DNA of 64,000 bases from Sinorhizobium meliloti (GTDB lineage Bacteria; Pseudomonadota; Alphaproteobacteria; Rhizobiales; Rhizobiaceae), in the NCBI RefSeq assembly GCF_035610345.1, contig NZ_CP141213.1, positions 1,674,001 through 1,738,000 on the forward strand, read 5' to 3'. The stretch's first letter is position 1. Each line of letters opens with the position of its first letter. Shown piece after piece: positions 36,853 to 46,030 of the stretch. The notes under the pieces are model-generated. The model did no database searches. It was not told the DNA's origin and saw only the letters and a list, made by a program, of their open reading frames with translations. The position numbers and the translations under genes are program-made.

Positions 36853-37447
36853 CGCGAGGGCTCGACAACCCGGCGCGCGCTGCGGCCTTGCTTAGATGCC
36901 CAGAATGCCAGTAACTACGGTGGAACCCTGGTCGCGCCGCCGATCACGAATTCATCCTCACGGAATGGATTTGTTGTGCATTTGTGGGTGATCAGCCGCC
37001 GGAACCGCTTTCGAGACAAGTTCTTGGACCAGCCATCGGTCTTCGCCTTTCGATACATAACTGCATTGTTCGTGACGTACACAGGCGAATCCACCTCCTG
37101 CTGTGTGCTGCCGCGCGCCAATCCAGCCATCCGCAGGCTCCAAGGCCCCCTGCCCTTTACAAAGGGGCAAAGAGCGTCCATCGGCGCTCACGGACCTTTA
37201 GATTGTGCGAATATTCGTTTACCCTGAACTTCAACTGGGTGGCAGTGTCGATGCGCATCGCACATCCTTCGGATCTGCATTTTGGTGGCAAGTTCAGCTT
37301 GACCCTCTGGCGAAATGTTGACGACGTATCGCGTATTTCGAGCCTCAGCTGCTGGCCGTCTCCGCGACGTGGTTGATCACCTTGCCGCTGATGGGAAAGC
37401 AGAATGGGCAATTCCGCAGTGGCATTCAGGCAAGCGAATGGTGACAC
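36853..37447. other. gene-free stretch
   Basis: About 595 bp. Frames at 36915-37181 minus and 36976-37227 plus overlap each other on opposite strands and neither is convincing. The right end should hold the promoter of the phytochelatin-synthase-like gene. Confidence 0.35.
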
Positions 37448-38107
37448 ATGAGGTGGGTTAGGGTACTTGCCGGCGTTGCCGCCGCGGCGGTGCTCGGTGC
37501 CGGGGCCGTGACCGTTCTTGGCATGCCTGCCGGCGTTTCGAGCGAGACGATTCAGCGATCGGTGACGAGAACACCCGACCTTTTGCAACGGGCCTGGTCG
37601 CTGCCGGTCGCGTGGACCTTTCAACATCAAGTCGTCTGGCAGTCCAATGCCTCGCGATGTGGCCCGGCGAGTATCGCCAATACATTTCGTTCGATCGGCG
37701 AAGAAGAAACGACGGAAGCGGCTGTGCTCGAGGATACCGGATATTGCTGGACAGGCTTCTGTGTCATCGGTCTGACGTTGGACGAACTCGCGGAGCTTAC
37801 ACGTTTAAAGACCAGACGCAGCGTGACGGTGCTCCGCGACCTGACCGCAGACGAGTTTCGGGAACACATGAAGCGGTCAAACGATCCAAGTCGTCGTTAC
37901 ATCATCAACTTCAATCGAGAAGGCATTTTCGCCGCCGGCAGTGGCCATCACTCACCGATTGGAGGGTATCTCGAAGAAGAAGACATGGTTTTCGTTCTGG
38001 ACGTCAATGAACGATACAAGCCTTGGCTTGTCGAACGCGAACGCCTATTCAAAGCCATGGACACGTTTGATGGCGACCGCAAGCGCGGTCTACTTTTGGT
38101 CGAGTAG
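37448..38107 (+). CDS. phytochelatin-synthase-like peptidase (prokaryotic type)
   Basis: The 219-aa protein has the papain-like triad of phytochelatin synthases: Cys71 in SRCGPASIAN, His167 in GSGHHSPIGGY and Asp185 in FVLDVNERYKPW. The His-Asp spacing of 18 equals that of the plant enzyme. Like the Nostoc homologue it lacks the C-terminal domain of eukaryotic enzymes, so it may mainly cleave glutathione to gamma-Glu-Cys. Residues 5-25 form a membrane anchor or signal peptide, placing the enzyme outside the cytoplasm. Metal response is possible but no metal-sensor gene is adjacent. Confidence 0.88.
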   Translation: MRWVRVLAGVAAAAVLGAGAVTVLGMPAGVSSETIQRSVTRTPDLLQRAWSLPVAWTFQHQVVWQSNASRCGPASIANTFRSIGEEETTEAAVLEDTGYCWTGFCVIGLTLDELAELTRLKTRRSVTVLRDLTADEFREHMKRSNDPSRRYIINFNREGIFAAGSGHHSPIGGYLEEEDMVFVLDVNERYKPWLVERERLFKAMDTFDGDRKRGLLLVE

Positions 38108-38245
38108 TGTCAACCAGATGTATGCGCAATAAAAATCCCGCAATCAAATTCCTTTAAAAGTAATACTTGAAAATAGACTCGACCAGAAAGTCGTTCTCTG
38201 GTTCTATCCTAACGAACTGTTTCCGAATGTTTGAGAGCGTGGCAA

Positions 38246-38512
38246 ATGGCTTACGATTGGGATGGAAAGCGCACACGTCGAAGTCAAATACTCAAGTTCA
38301 TGGGGGCGCTGGCTATACCTGCTCTCTTATTCGGCTCCGCCATGGCGGCACTGGAGTGGACCTACACGGAGAGTTCGACCTTAAGGGCCGCACACCTTAA
38401 TAAATTTCCAGCAAAGCTGCAAATGTTCAATCAGACTAGACACCGACAGCCCTTAGCGTTCCCGTCGATACATTATGCGGTCCCCAACGCACAAGGAGAG
38501 AACGTTTCCTGA
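38246..38512 (+). CDS. small membrane-anchored protein
   Basis: The 88-aa protein starts MAYDWDGKRTRRSQILKFMG, followed by a hydrophobic helix (ALAIPALLFGSAMAAL) and a polar tail of about 50 residues. This is a single N-terminal anchor with a basic cytoplasmic start. No family recognised. Confidence 0.58.
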   Translation: MAYDWDGKRTRRSQILKFMGALAIPALLFGSAMAALEWTYTESSTLRAAHLNKFPAKLQMFNQTRHRQPLAFPSIHYAVPNAQGENVS

Positions 38513-38602
38513 ACCCCTTTTAGCGCGGACGCCAGGAGCTGCTTTTCATCCGCCGGATTTTGCTTCATCAACGAGGACGTCTGACGGAGCGGAGCGACGC
38601 CC

Positions 38603-39517
38603 ATGATCAAACTCGAGAAGTTACGCGAACTCGACATTTACACGTGTGCCCATTCACGCCCTTCACACTTGAGCGCCGCAAGCGGACTCGTATGCGTGGG
38701 CTCTGCACTCTACGTGATCGCGGATGATGATGTGCACCTTGGCGTCTTTCCTGTCGACCGATTAGGACCAGGGCACTTAGTTCGGTTATTTGCGGAGATC
38801 TTGCCGGAAGGGACTAGCGATAGAAAAGAAACGAAACCTGACTTAGAGGCACTGGCCCGTATCCCTCCGTGCAATGGTTTTGCATTTGGAGCGCTTTTTG
38901 CTATCGGCTCAGGTTCGCGGCCTAACCGCAAGAAGGGAGTGGTGCTGGGGTTCGATGCGAAAGGCACGATCACCACTCCCCCCACTAGCGTCGACCTATC
39001 GTTCCTACTTGATCCGATCGCGACAGAATTTGGTCAGCTCAACATCGAAGGTTTGGTCATAGCCGCGGATGAGCTTCGTTTGTTTCAACGGGGCAATAGG
39101 CGCCACAACGACAACGCCATCATCCGGTACCCGCTGTCCCCGGTCCTGGACGCGCTGGAGAAAGAGCGCGTTGACCCGCTGAAGCCACTCGCTATCGAGC
39201 GTTTCGACCTCGGCGCCATCCAAGGCACTCCGTTCGGCTTCACCGATGCCGCCGCGCTGCCCAATGGAGACATGATTTTCAGCGCCGTCGCCGAGAATAC
39301 AGAGGATGCATATGTCGACGGTCCGTGTCTCGGTGCTGGCCTCGGTATTATTGATGGCCGTGGCAATGTCGCCTCTTTTGATTGCCTCGAATATCCGCAC
39401 AAGATCGAAGGAATCCACGCGTACGAAAAAGGCGAGGTCCTTGAGCTTCTCCTGGTGACCGATGCCGACAACCCCGATACCGCCGCCGGCCTGTTCTCGG
39501 CCCGTATCGTCCGCTAG
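38603..39517 (+). CDS. conserved hypothetical beta-propeller-like protein (DUF6929-like)
   Basis: The 304-aa protein has repeated beta-rich strands: SGLVCVGSALYVIADDDVHL, LNIEGLVIAADELRLFQRG, FGFTDAAALPNGDMIFSAVA and HKIEGIHAYEKGEVLELLLV. This pattern of IEG and DAA motifs is seen in esterase-like phytase and SdiA-regulated propellers, and I believe in DUF6929. No signal peptide is seen. Function unknown. It lies alone between small genes. Confidence 0.7.
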   Translation: MIKLEKLRELDIYTCAHSRPSHLSAASGLVCVGSALYVIADDDVHLGVFPVDRLGPGHLVRLFAEILPEGTSDRKETKPDLEALARIPPCNGFAFGALFAIGSGSRPNRKKGVVLGFDAKGTITTPPTSVDLSFLLDPIATEFGQLNIEGLVIAADELRLFQRGNRRHNDNAIIRYPLSPVLDALEKERVDPLKPLAIERFDLGAIQGTPFGFTDAAALPNGDMIFSAVAENTEDAYVDGPCLGAGLGIIDGRGNVASFDCLEYPHKIEGIHAYEKGEVLELLLVTDADNPDTAAGLFSARIVR

Positions 39518-39967
39518 CGTGCGTTGCCGACACCCCGTGCGGCGGCGTCACCACCTCCGCCAAGCTCCCGCGGGTAGAGTTAAGTAGGTCTGGGGCCTAG
39601 CACGAGCGAAGAATCTGAAGCTGAGCGCCGCGCGTGTGTCGTCGAACTGAGGCAGGCGCGCTTTCTCCGCAAGCCAGCGACCACGTGGGTGCGGCGGTGA
39701 ACGTCACCTCGAGCATCCCCTCGTTCAGTCGCGCAACGGACGAACCGTAGTATGCCATCGCCTCGCACTGATCGCGAATGTCAGCTTGACTGTGGGACTA
39801 GGCCGCACGCGATCCGAGACTTTGCGGATGATCGCCGGAAAGCTCCAGCGGTGCGGGCAATTTCGTCTCACCGCGGCCGGCATCCCAGAGCTGCACGATG
39901 TTCCGACGGGGTGTCGGGTGGCACTTAAGCGGTCTGCCTCGTTTGCCGAACCGCAGAGGCGCACTAA
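39518..39967. other. gene-free stretch, possibly a worn gene
   Basis: About 450 bp without an intact gene. One minus-strand frame between roughly 39780 and 39560 reads protein-like (DQCEAMAYYGSSVARLNEGM, LEVTFTAAPTWSLAEKARLP) but has no start and is preceded by stops, so it may be a pseudogene of unknown parent. Confidence 0.35.
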
Positions 39968-40453
39968 TCAGTAGTATGGCGACACACATTCCTGGCGTGG
40001 CCCGTAATAGGGCTGGAAAGAGTTGTCGTAGACCCGGTACGAGCGATAGCGATCATAGCACCATTCGACATGTGCCGACGGGGCGCTGGAATAAACCCTG
40101 CGAGGTGGCGACGCGATCGCGCCACCGATTATTACTCCGGTCCCGAATGCGGCCAGAGGATACCACCACCCGTCACTGTGCCGACGGTACCCGTCGCGAC
40201 GGTAGCGGTATCCCTCGTAGCCATTGTAGTAGCCGTACCGTGGGCCCGCATTGTAGCGGCTCCCGTTGTAGCGGTAGTCGTTGTAGCCACGCTTGTGCGG
40301 CGGCCCACCGTAATGTCCTGGTTTGTGGTGGACCAGTTCGACTGGCTGGGAAGCTGACGTACCCACCGAAATGGGAGACAAAGGTACGGCCTGCGCCGAC
40401 ACCGCCGACAGTGCCATAGCGGCGGCTGCGAGTACTGCACCTATTCTTTTCAT
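39968..40453 (-). CDS. BA14K family secreted protein
   Basis: The 161-aa protein has a signal peptide ([16 protein letters not shown]), a Tyr/Gly/Arg-rich middle, one hydrophobic stretch ([17 protein letters not shown]) and the BA14K signature at its end: [30 protein letters not shown]14K proteins were described in Brucella as immunoreactive lectin-like proteins. GGAG precedes the ATG at 40453. It is divergent from a penicillin-binding protein that carries a related motif at its own C-terminus. Confidence 0.92.
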   Translation of the reverse strand: MKRIGAVLAAAAMALSAVSAQAVPLSPISVGTSASQPVELVHHKPGHYGGPPHKRGYNDYRYNGSRYNAGPRYGYYNGYEGYRYRRDGYRRHSDGWWYPLAAFGTGVIIGGAIASPPRRVYSSAPSAHVEWCYDRYRSYRVYDNSFQPYYGPRQECVSPYY

Positions 40454-40810
40454 CAAAGTCTCCTACCAAGTGTGTACAGTGACTGCGTTACGTTTTCTAG
40501 AGGACACGATATGCATGCACTGAGCAGCGTTTCATCGTGAACAGAACGAGAGAAACTCAGTTAGTTGCCGTCGATCGTTTGGCCATAGGACCTTCGTCCT
40601 ACCACCGTCCCTCAAAGGTCCTAGCCGATCGGACCGGCCACCTTTGTCCACAGAACACATTAAAATGGGGTCACGCGACTAACCAACAGACATGGTTTCA
40701 ACGAAATGTGCAGACAGAAACCCAACCAAAGGCCGGGGCAAGCGTTCTTACTGCACGACTGGAAACCCGACACGGTGCTTTAGATTCTGAGTGAGTTTGA
40801 ACGTTAACAA
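40454..40810. promoter_or_regulatory. divergent region between BA14K and PBP genes
   Basis: A 357-bp gap between divergent genes; it should contain both promoters. No gene and no clear operator is seen. Confidence 0.35.
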
Positions 40811-43129
40811 ATGCCGCGCCCTCCCAAACTCTCGCTACGAAGTGCCACGGGTTCCGACAACCATGGCAAGCCAGAAGCACCTGCAGAGGGCGTCGAGGTA
40901 AGGACAAAGGTATCGGACTGCGGAGAAGAAGCTGGGCCCTCAACCCAAGCTGAACAGACGGAGCTCCCGCCGATACCTTTTAAACGAAGCAGACGCGCAG
41001 CTCGCGCACTCCTTCGCGCGCTGGGCCACGATTTGCGGGCAATGTCCACTGCTGCAACCGTCAATGCTCGCGCGGCAGCTTCCTCCTTTACGATGAAGAT
41101 CCAGGGTTCGGACACGCCAACTCTTTCGTCCCTGGTTCGGAATCTCGGCCGGTCGCTCGCCAACCCTCCCGCAAAGGCAAGACGAGCTATCCGCCGGTTC
41201 GGAAAAATTGTTGGAAAGACAAGGCAGCGGGCGTGGCAAAGCGACAGCCGGTGGAAATCGACCGTTCGGCTGACCACCGTTGGCTGTATTTTGCTTGCCG
41301 CAACCGTCCTGGTGTGGGCGCTGAAGGACATTCCCTGGAGCGAAATTCGGGACGGGACGCTAAAGCCTGTCGTAGTGTTGGAGACCGCGGCCGGTGGGCC
41401 GCTAGTCAGACAAGGCCCCTTTCAAGGGCCTTATGCGGAGTTTAGCCAATTCCCTCCACAGCTGATCGATGCGGTGCTGTCCGTTGAGGACCGGCGGTTC
41501 ATGGACCACTTCGGGATCGATGTCAGAGGCATCGCAAGAGCGCTCATTCGAAACTTCGACGCCGGGTCGGTGGTAGAGGGTGGCAGCACGATCACCCAGC
41601 AGCTCATCAAGCTGCAGTACCTCGACAGCAATCGCACGATAAAGCGAAAGATCCAGGAGTTCGTGATCTCCTTGTGGCTGGAGTGGAAGCTGGGCAAGCA
41701 GGAAATTCTGACACGGTATCTCAACAGCGCCTATCTTGGCGCCGGCGCGACGGGCATGCCGGCGGCCGCACGTATCTATTTCAACAAGGACATTGGTGCA
41801 CTCAACCTTTCGGAATCGGCCCTGCTGGCGGGATTGTTGCGGGCGCCGAGCCAGTGGAACCCGATCGATAATTTTGAAGGTGCCCGACAGCGCACGTCGG
41901 TCGTCCTCGATGCCATGGTGGCTAATGGCAAGATCACAGCGCCCCGGGCCGCGCAGCTCAAGGCGGGCTTTGCCACGCTCCACCCGACGACGCCGACACC
42001 ACGCTCCGGGAGCTGGTTCGCGGACTGGATTTCCCCGAAGGCGGGCGAAATCGCCGGCGCGTCGCCGGGCTCGACGACGGTCCGCACGACGCTAGACCCA
42101 CGGCTACAAAGGATTGCCGAAAAGGTCACTAGGAACGCCCTAGACACCGAGGGAAAAGTCGTCGGAGCATCCCAGGTGGCATTGGTCGCGATGACGTCGG
42201 ATGGGGCGGTTGTCGCCATGGTCGGCGGTCGCGACTATAAAAAGAGCCAATTCAACCGCGCAGTCACCGCGAAGCGGCAGCCGGGCTCTACCTTCAAACT
42301 GTTCGTTTACTATGCGGCCCTTAAAGCCGGGCTCTCCCCATCTGATCAGGTCCTGGACGCGCCGGTCGACGTCCACGGCTGGTCGCCGGAGAATTCCAGC
42401 GGTCGTTATCGCGGCTGGGTCACGCTCGCGGAGGCCTTCGCCCGGTCGCTGAATGCGCCGACCGTAGCTCTCGCCCAAGAGGTCGGCCTCGAAAATGTGA
42501 TCGCCGCTGCGCGCGAACTCGGAATCGACGCACCGCTTTCCGACACCCCATCCTTGGCCCTCGGTACTTCCGAGGTCAGCTTGCTTGACCTGACAAGCGC
42601 CTACGCGTCTGTGCATTTGGGCAAGGCGCCCGTCGAGCCTTGGGGGATCGTTGAATTTCGGGCGGCTGGTCAAGCAAAGGCATTTCGGGTCGGCTCGCAC
42701 TCCCCCCCGAGCGTTGATCTTTCCGCCTATCGGCCAGACCTCCTTGCCCTTCTGCAGCTGGTGGTCCAACGTGGAACGGGGCGCGAGGCCAACCGCGGCG
42801 TCTTCGCGGCCGGCAAGACCGGTACCAGCCAAAACAATCGCGACGCCTGGTTCGTTGGCTTTACGGAGCCACTCGTTGCAGGGGTCTGGGTCGGCAATGA
42901 CGATGACACGCCGATGAAGGGCGTCACTGGTGGCGCTTTGCCAGCGCATATCTGGCGGGATTTCATGCGGGAAGCGATGACGTCACCTGCGACAGGAACG
43001 CAGGAGGACGAGGCAACCTCACCTCATAGTTGCAACATCACAGCTTGCTCCCGCAGCTATCGTTCCTTCCGGCCATCCGACTGCAGCTATCAGCCTTATT
43101 TTGGAGGACGGCGGCTGTGCGAAAAATGA
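40811..43129 (+). CDS. class A penicillin-binding protein with BA14K-like tail
   Basis: The 772-aa protein has a long polar, basic cytoplasmic N-terminus (residues 1-150) and a membrane helix near 154-172. A GT51 transglycosylase domain follows (SVEDRRFMDHFG near 223, GGSTITQQLIK), then a transpeptidase domain with Ser493 in QPGSTFK, S546-L-N and K669-T-G. It polymerises and cross-links peptidoglycan in the periplasm. The last 30 residues (ITACSRSYRSFRPSDCSYQP, YFGGRRLCEK) repeat the Cys-Arg-Tyr pattern of BA14K proteins, whose gene lies divergently next door. The long N-terminus is unusual for the class. Confidence 0.93.
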   Translation: MPRPPKLSLRSATGSDNHGKPEAPAEGVEVRTKVSDCGEEAGPSTQAEQTELPPIPFKRSRRAARALLRALGHDLRAMSTAATVNARAAASSFTMKIQGSDTPTLSSLVRNLGRSLANPPAKARRAIRRFGKIVGKTRQRAWQSDSRWKSTVRLTTVGCILLAATVLVWALKDIPWSEIRDGTLKPVVVLETAAGGPLVRQGPFQGPYAEFSQFPPQLIDAVLSVEDRRFMDHFGIDVRGIARALIRNFDAGSVVEGGSTITQQLIKLQYLDSNRTIKRKIQEFVISLWLEWKLGKQEILTRYLNSAYLGAGATGMPAAARIYFNKDIGALNLSESALLAGLLRAPSQWNPIDNFEGARQRTSVVLDAMVANGKITAPRAAQLKAGFATLHPTTPTPRSGSWFADWISPKAGEIAGASPGSTTVRTTLDPRLQRIAEKVTRNALDTEGKVVGASQVALVAMTSDGAVVAMVGGRDYKKSQFNRAVTAKRQPGSTFKLFVYYAALKAGLSPSDQVLDAPVDVHGWSPENSSGRYRGWVTLAEAFARSLNAPTVALAQEVGLENVIAAARELGIDAPLSDTPSLALGTSEVSLLDLTSAYASVHLGKAPVEPWGIVEFRAAGQAKAFRVGSHSPPSVDLSAYRPDLLALLQLVVQRGTGREANRGVFAAGKTGTSQNNRDAWFVGFTEPLVAGVWVGNDDDTPMKGVTGGALPAHIWRDFMREAMTSPATGTQEDEATSPHSCNITACSRSYRSFRPSDCSYQPYFGGRRLCEK

Positions 43130-43289
43130 TGTACTCAACGCAGATCGCCATTCCGCTTAGATGCCAAAATCGGGTCGCTATCTCCAATGGGCCAGACTTC
43201 CTGCGGCGGCCGGACATCGCGCAATCTCGTGATTACCTTGCAGGGCGGCCACCTTCTCTGCACCTATCAGGACAGCGACGTCATGAGCA

Positions 43290-43855
43290 TGGCACAGCAT
43301 GGATTATGGCCGCGCGGCGATCGCTTCCAGGGTCGAATGGCTTGCGATCAGCTCGTGGATGCGCCCCGCGTAAGTGCGCCGCGTCGTCGGCCCTACCTTG
43401 AGGCCGAAGCCGCGCAAGATGCCCGGAGGCTCATCTCGATGTCGTGAGCTTGCCTTGAATGAGCTTGCGGGCGCTCAGCAGCGCACGCACGTCCTGGGCG
43501 GCAAGAGATTTGCTGTGGACCTGTCTGAACCAGCCAAGCCGCATCAACTGCGCAATGCCGCGTGCATCCTTCTTGTCGGTCTTCACCGGCATCTCTTGAA
43601 GGCTGCACGCACGTGGCGCGTCTCGATCAGTTCGACGCAAAGACCTGCTTTCACCATCCCGGCATGGAGCCACTGCGACAAGGGGCCAGCATCCAGACCA
43701 ATTCGCTCCATCACCACACCGTGCTCGCCGAACCAGGCAATCAGCGCATCGGGTTCGCTGAGGATCTTTGCTTCCCGCACAGAGCGGCCGTCCGCATCCA
43801 CCACGCACACATTTGGGTATTCCAGTGACACGTCGATGCCGGCATACTGCTTCAC
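43290..43855 (-). pseudogene. IS110-family transposase remnant
   Basis: From GTG 43855 the minus strand gives the DEDD RuvC-like N-terminus of an IS110 transposase: YAGIDVSLEYPNVCVVDADG, IGLDAGPLSQWLHAGM. After a frameshift near 43590 it continues as KTDKKDARGIAQLMRLGWF and QDVRALLSARKLIQ, then in another frame GLKVGPTTRRTYAGRIHELI. It breaks off near 43300, before the C-terminal serine domain. Thus it is truncated and frameshifted and cannot make active transposase. Confidence 0.86.
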
Positions 43856-43930
43856 GGTCGTCTCTCCGTGCTGCTATGGAGCAGGCCACTTCTGACTCCG
43901 CGACACCATCATTGTGAGGGACGACCACCA

Positions 43931-43956
43931 CCGGCCCTTCAAACCTGCCGGGCCGG
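43931..43956. other. hairpin upstream of IS110 remnant
   Basis: CCGGCCC and GGGCCGG form a 7-bp stem with a 12-nt loop in the noncoding DNA about 75 bp upstream of the IS110 start. IS110 elements carry a structured noncoding region at this end that encodes a bridge RNA; whether this hairpin is part of it cannot be told here. Confidence 0.3.
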
Positions 43957-44069
43957 GTCCGCCGTTACACCATCTTTTTAGCCCGGAAAGTGGAGAGCCT
44001 CGCAAGAAGCCGTGCACGGCGCTCACGAAGAACGCCTTGCGCACTGCGAGCCCCGCTCCTTGCCTAGGG

Positions 44070-44699
44070 CTATTGAATACGCCCATGCTGATTAAAATGC
44101 AGCTCGCACCAGTGAGCGTAACTGTCTTCCAAGTTCAACGGCACACCCGCGAATGACGATGACCATCCGCGACCGACTTCGTTCCGTTCGTATTCGAAGC
44201 CGTTCGGAAGGAGGATACCAACGCGATGCTCGTAGCCCGTTACTGGGTTCAGGATAGGCTCGCCACGGCCAATGGCGACGCCCTCGGCTTTGCACTTCGC
44301 GCGACGTGCCTTCATGTCGACATCGATGCTGATCGTCGTATAGATTGGATCACGGACGGTTTCGCACATCGCAGTGTAGACCGCCCAGAACGTTGCCATC
44401 GGATCGGTTTCCTCGCCGGTCAGAATACTGAGGAGTGCGCGGCGCTGAGCGGCGTCCGCGCGTTCGTCGATGATCGGCTGCATGACGCCGCGGCCCTCGT
44501 GAACCGCACCTGGCCAAGCAACGGCGATGGCCATGTTCAATCCGTCGAGCTTCGCCGCGCCGAAACTACCCCCAGCGATCGTGAAGAAACCGATGGCCTG
44601 GCAATGGCCATGGGTCGGTAAGCCATTGAACTGGCACGGGCATCCGTAGGAACAGTTGCAATTTCCGAATTCCATTCCGTGGAGTTCCCAATCAGTCAT
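44070..44699 (-). CDS. DUF1326 family protein
   Basis: The 209-aa protein has the DUF1326 start WELHGMEFGNCNCSYGCPCQ with its cluster of Cys, followed by FNGLPTHGHCQAIGFF and YEHRVGILLPNGFEY. The CxCxxxCPCQ pattern suggests metal binding, but function is unknown. A strong GGAGGAA ribosome site fixes the start at 44699; an earlier in-frame ATG at 44738 lacks one. Confidence 0.9.
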   Translation of the reverse strand: MTDWELHGMEFGNCNCSYGCPCQFNGLPTHGHCQAIGFFTIAGGSFGAAKLDGLNMAIAVAWPGAVHEGRGVMQPIIDERADAAQRRALLSILTGEETDPMATFWAVYTAMCETVRDPIYTTISIDVDMKARRAKCKAEGVAIGRGEPILNPVTGYEHRVGILLPNGFEYERNEVGRGWSSSFAGVPLNLEDSYAHWCELHFNQHGRIQ

Positions 44700-45046
44700 T
44701 GCTTCCTCCATTCGTGTCACCGGTGGGCGCCCATGCACCGGTATGCGCGCGATGATCTCTCCCCTTCTCCACTGCCAATGATACTACCACCAGGCGCCCC
44801 CGAAGCCCTAGTCACCTGAAAGTCGAGGATTTCATCATACGCTTGGCCCTATATGAGAGTTTGTTGATGGAGTTTCCTCCAAGGCGTCTGGGCTCCCGAT
44901 TTCAGTTCGCAGCCCTGGTGGTTTCAATCTTGCGCAACGCGCCGTTGCGTCAGCCCTCGGTGCTCGAAATCGCTGCGTCGGTTGCTGCAAATCCCGCCCC
45001 TCTCCTTTCGACCACTATCAAGGGGCAGCTCATAGGAGAACGGGTC
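44700..45046. other. gene-free stretch
   Basis: About 350 bp with no supported gene. The left end should contain the promoter of the DUF1326 gene. Confidence 0.35.
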
Positions 45047-45313
45047 CTCAACGATGAAGCCGAGCGCGGCGTCCGAACCTGGACTTCCCCGGCGAAAATC
45101 GCGCGCCTTCTGCTGATGCGACGCTTGCCGAACCCCCTTTGCCGTGAGTACGACCGTGCCGATTAGGATGCTCGGCGCAATCAATCCAGATCTCGATAGT
45201 GTCGTCGCTACGGAACGGAGGAACCTGCCTACACCCGCAAGTTCGATCCGGCCGCTGCATCAACGACCAGCTCTGCTGGCCGGAGTAATCATTGGCGGGC
45301 GAGCCGGACCGAG
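45047..45313. repeat. dispersed repeat, copy A
   Basis: This stretch aligns along its length with 56892-57149. Shared blocks include ATCGCGCGCCTTCT, CTGATGCGA, GCGCAATCA, GTCGTCGCT, CACACCCGCA or CTACACCCGCA, and CTCTGCT-GCCGGAGTA. Copy A is shifted by small indels against copy B. Many differences fall three bases apart, which suggests that the sequence once coded for protein. On the minus strand both copies can be read as F-R-S-D-D-x-I then D-C-A-E-H. No known family. Confidence 0.7.
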
Positions 45314-46021
45314 CTGCGCGGCCAAATGATGCGTGGGAACAAAGCGCGCTTCAGCAACGCTATCGACCATGCCCCATACATGCCGTTCGGTGGCGTTTTC
45401 GCAGTTGCAGTTAGTTTGAGAATTCCGCCCTCGGATTCTCATCTTTAAATGTCAAATTGGCTGAATAATCGCTGCCGCCGGCACCAGGCGGTCGAGCTCT
45501 TCATCCCTTCGATGACTTGCTATCGCTCGCCGAGCAGAAAGAGCTTCGCCTCATGATGATAGGGTGGCGGCCACATTCCGATCTCGTCTCCGAACCGCAC
45601 CTTCAAGCGCGCAAACTCGCGCCTGTTCATTGCGAATTACTTCCCTTTGTTTCCTACGCTTCCTCTGCGCGAGGCGACCCCCGCGCACCCGCCTCGCGCG
45701 TAGCGGCAACTGCTCGACGGATCCAATACTCGTTCCCATCACATCTGCGATCGCCCGCAAATCCAGATCGGCGCCCAGAAGCCTGCCACCCTTTGTTTGT
45801 CGCTAAGGCAGGTCATCGAGGCTCGAGCGAACGATGTCCAGTTCCTGGTGTGCGCCAATTCGGGTATCGGCTTCAGGTTCGTCATCTCATCGAACGCTTG
45901 TGAACGTTCGCCCCGGCGTTGAACCTCAGGTTGTGCTTGGAGTGCAAGGCACTTCGACCGCGTGTTAAATTAGTGAGAGTTCAATTACCGGCCGCTGGTT
46001 CGGACCCTTTCAAGAGCCCGG
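45314..46021. other. gene-free stretch left of the insertion sequence
   Basis: About 700 bp. Open frames at 45517-45903 (plus) and 45551-45760 (minus) lie on opposite strands of the same DNA, and neither has support. The stretch may be worn DNA that the insertion sequence landed in. Confidence 0.4.
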
Positions 46022-46030
46022 CTAGCCTAG
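46022..46030. repeat. 9-bp target site duplication, left copy
   Basis: CTAGCCTAG directly abuts the left inverted repeat of the insertion sequence and is repeated exactly at 47693-47701 on the other side. Confidence 0.8.

Noticed and set aside
45517..45903. Plus-strand frame left of the insertion sequence
   Set aside because: Rich in Arg, Pro and His with no family match and an equally open opposite-strand frame; judged non-coding.
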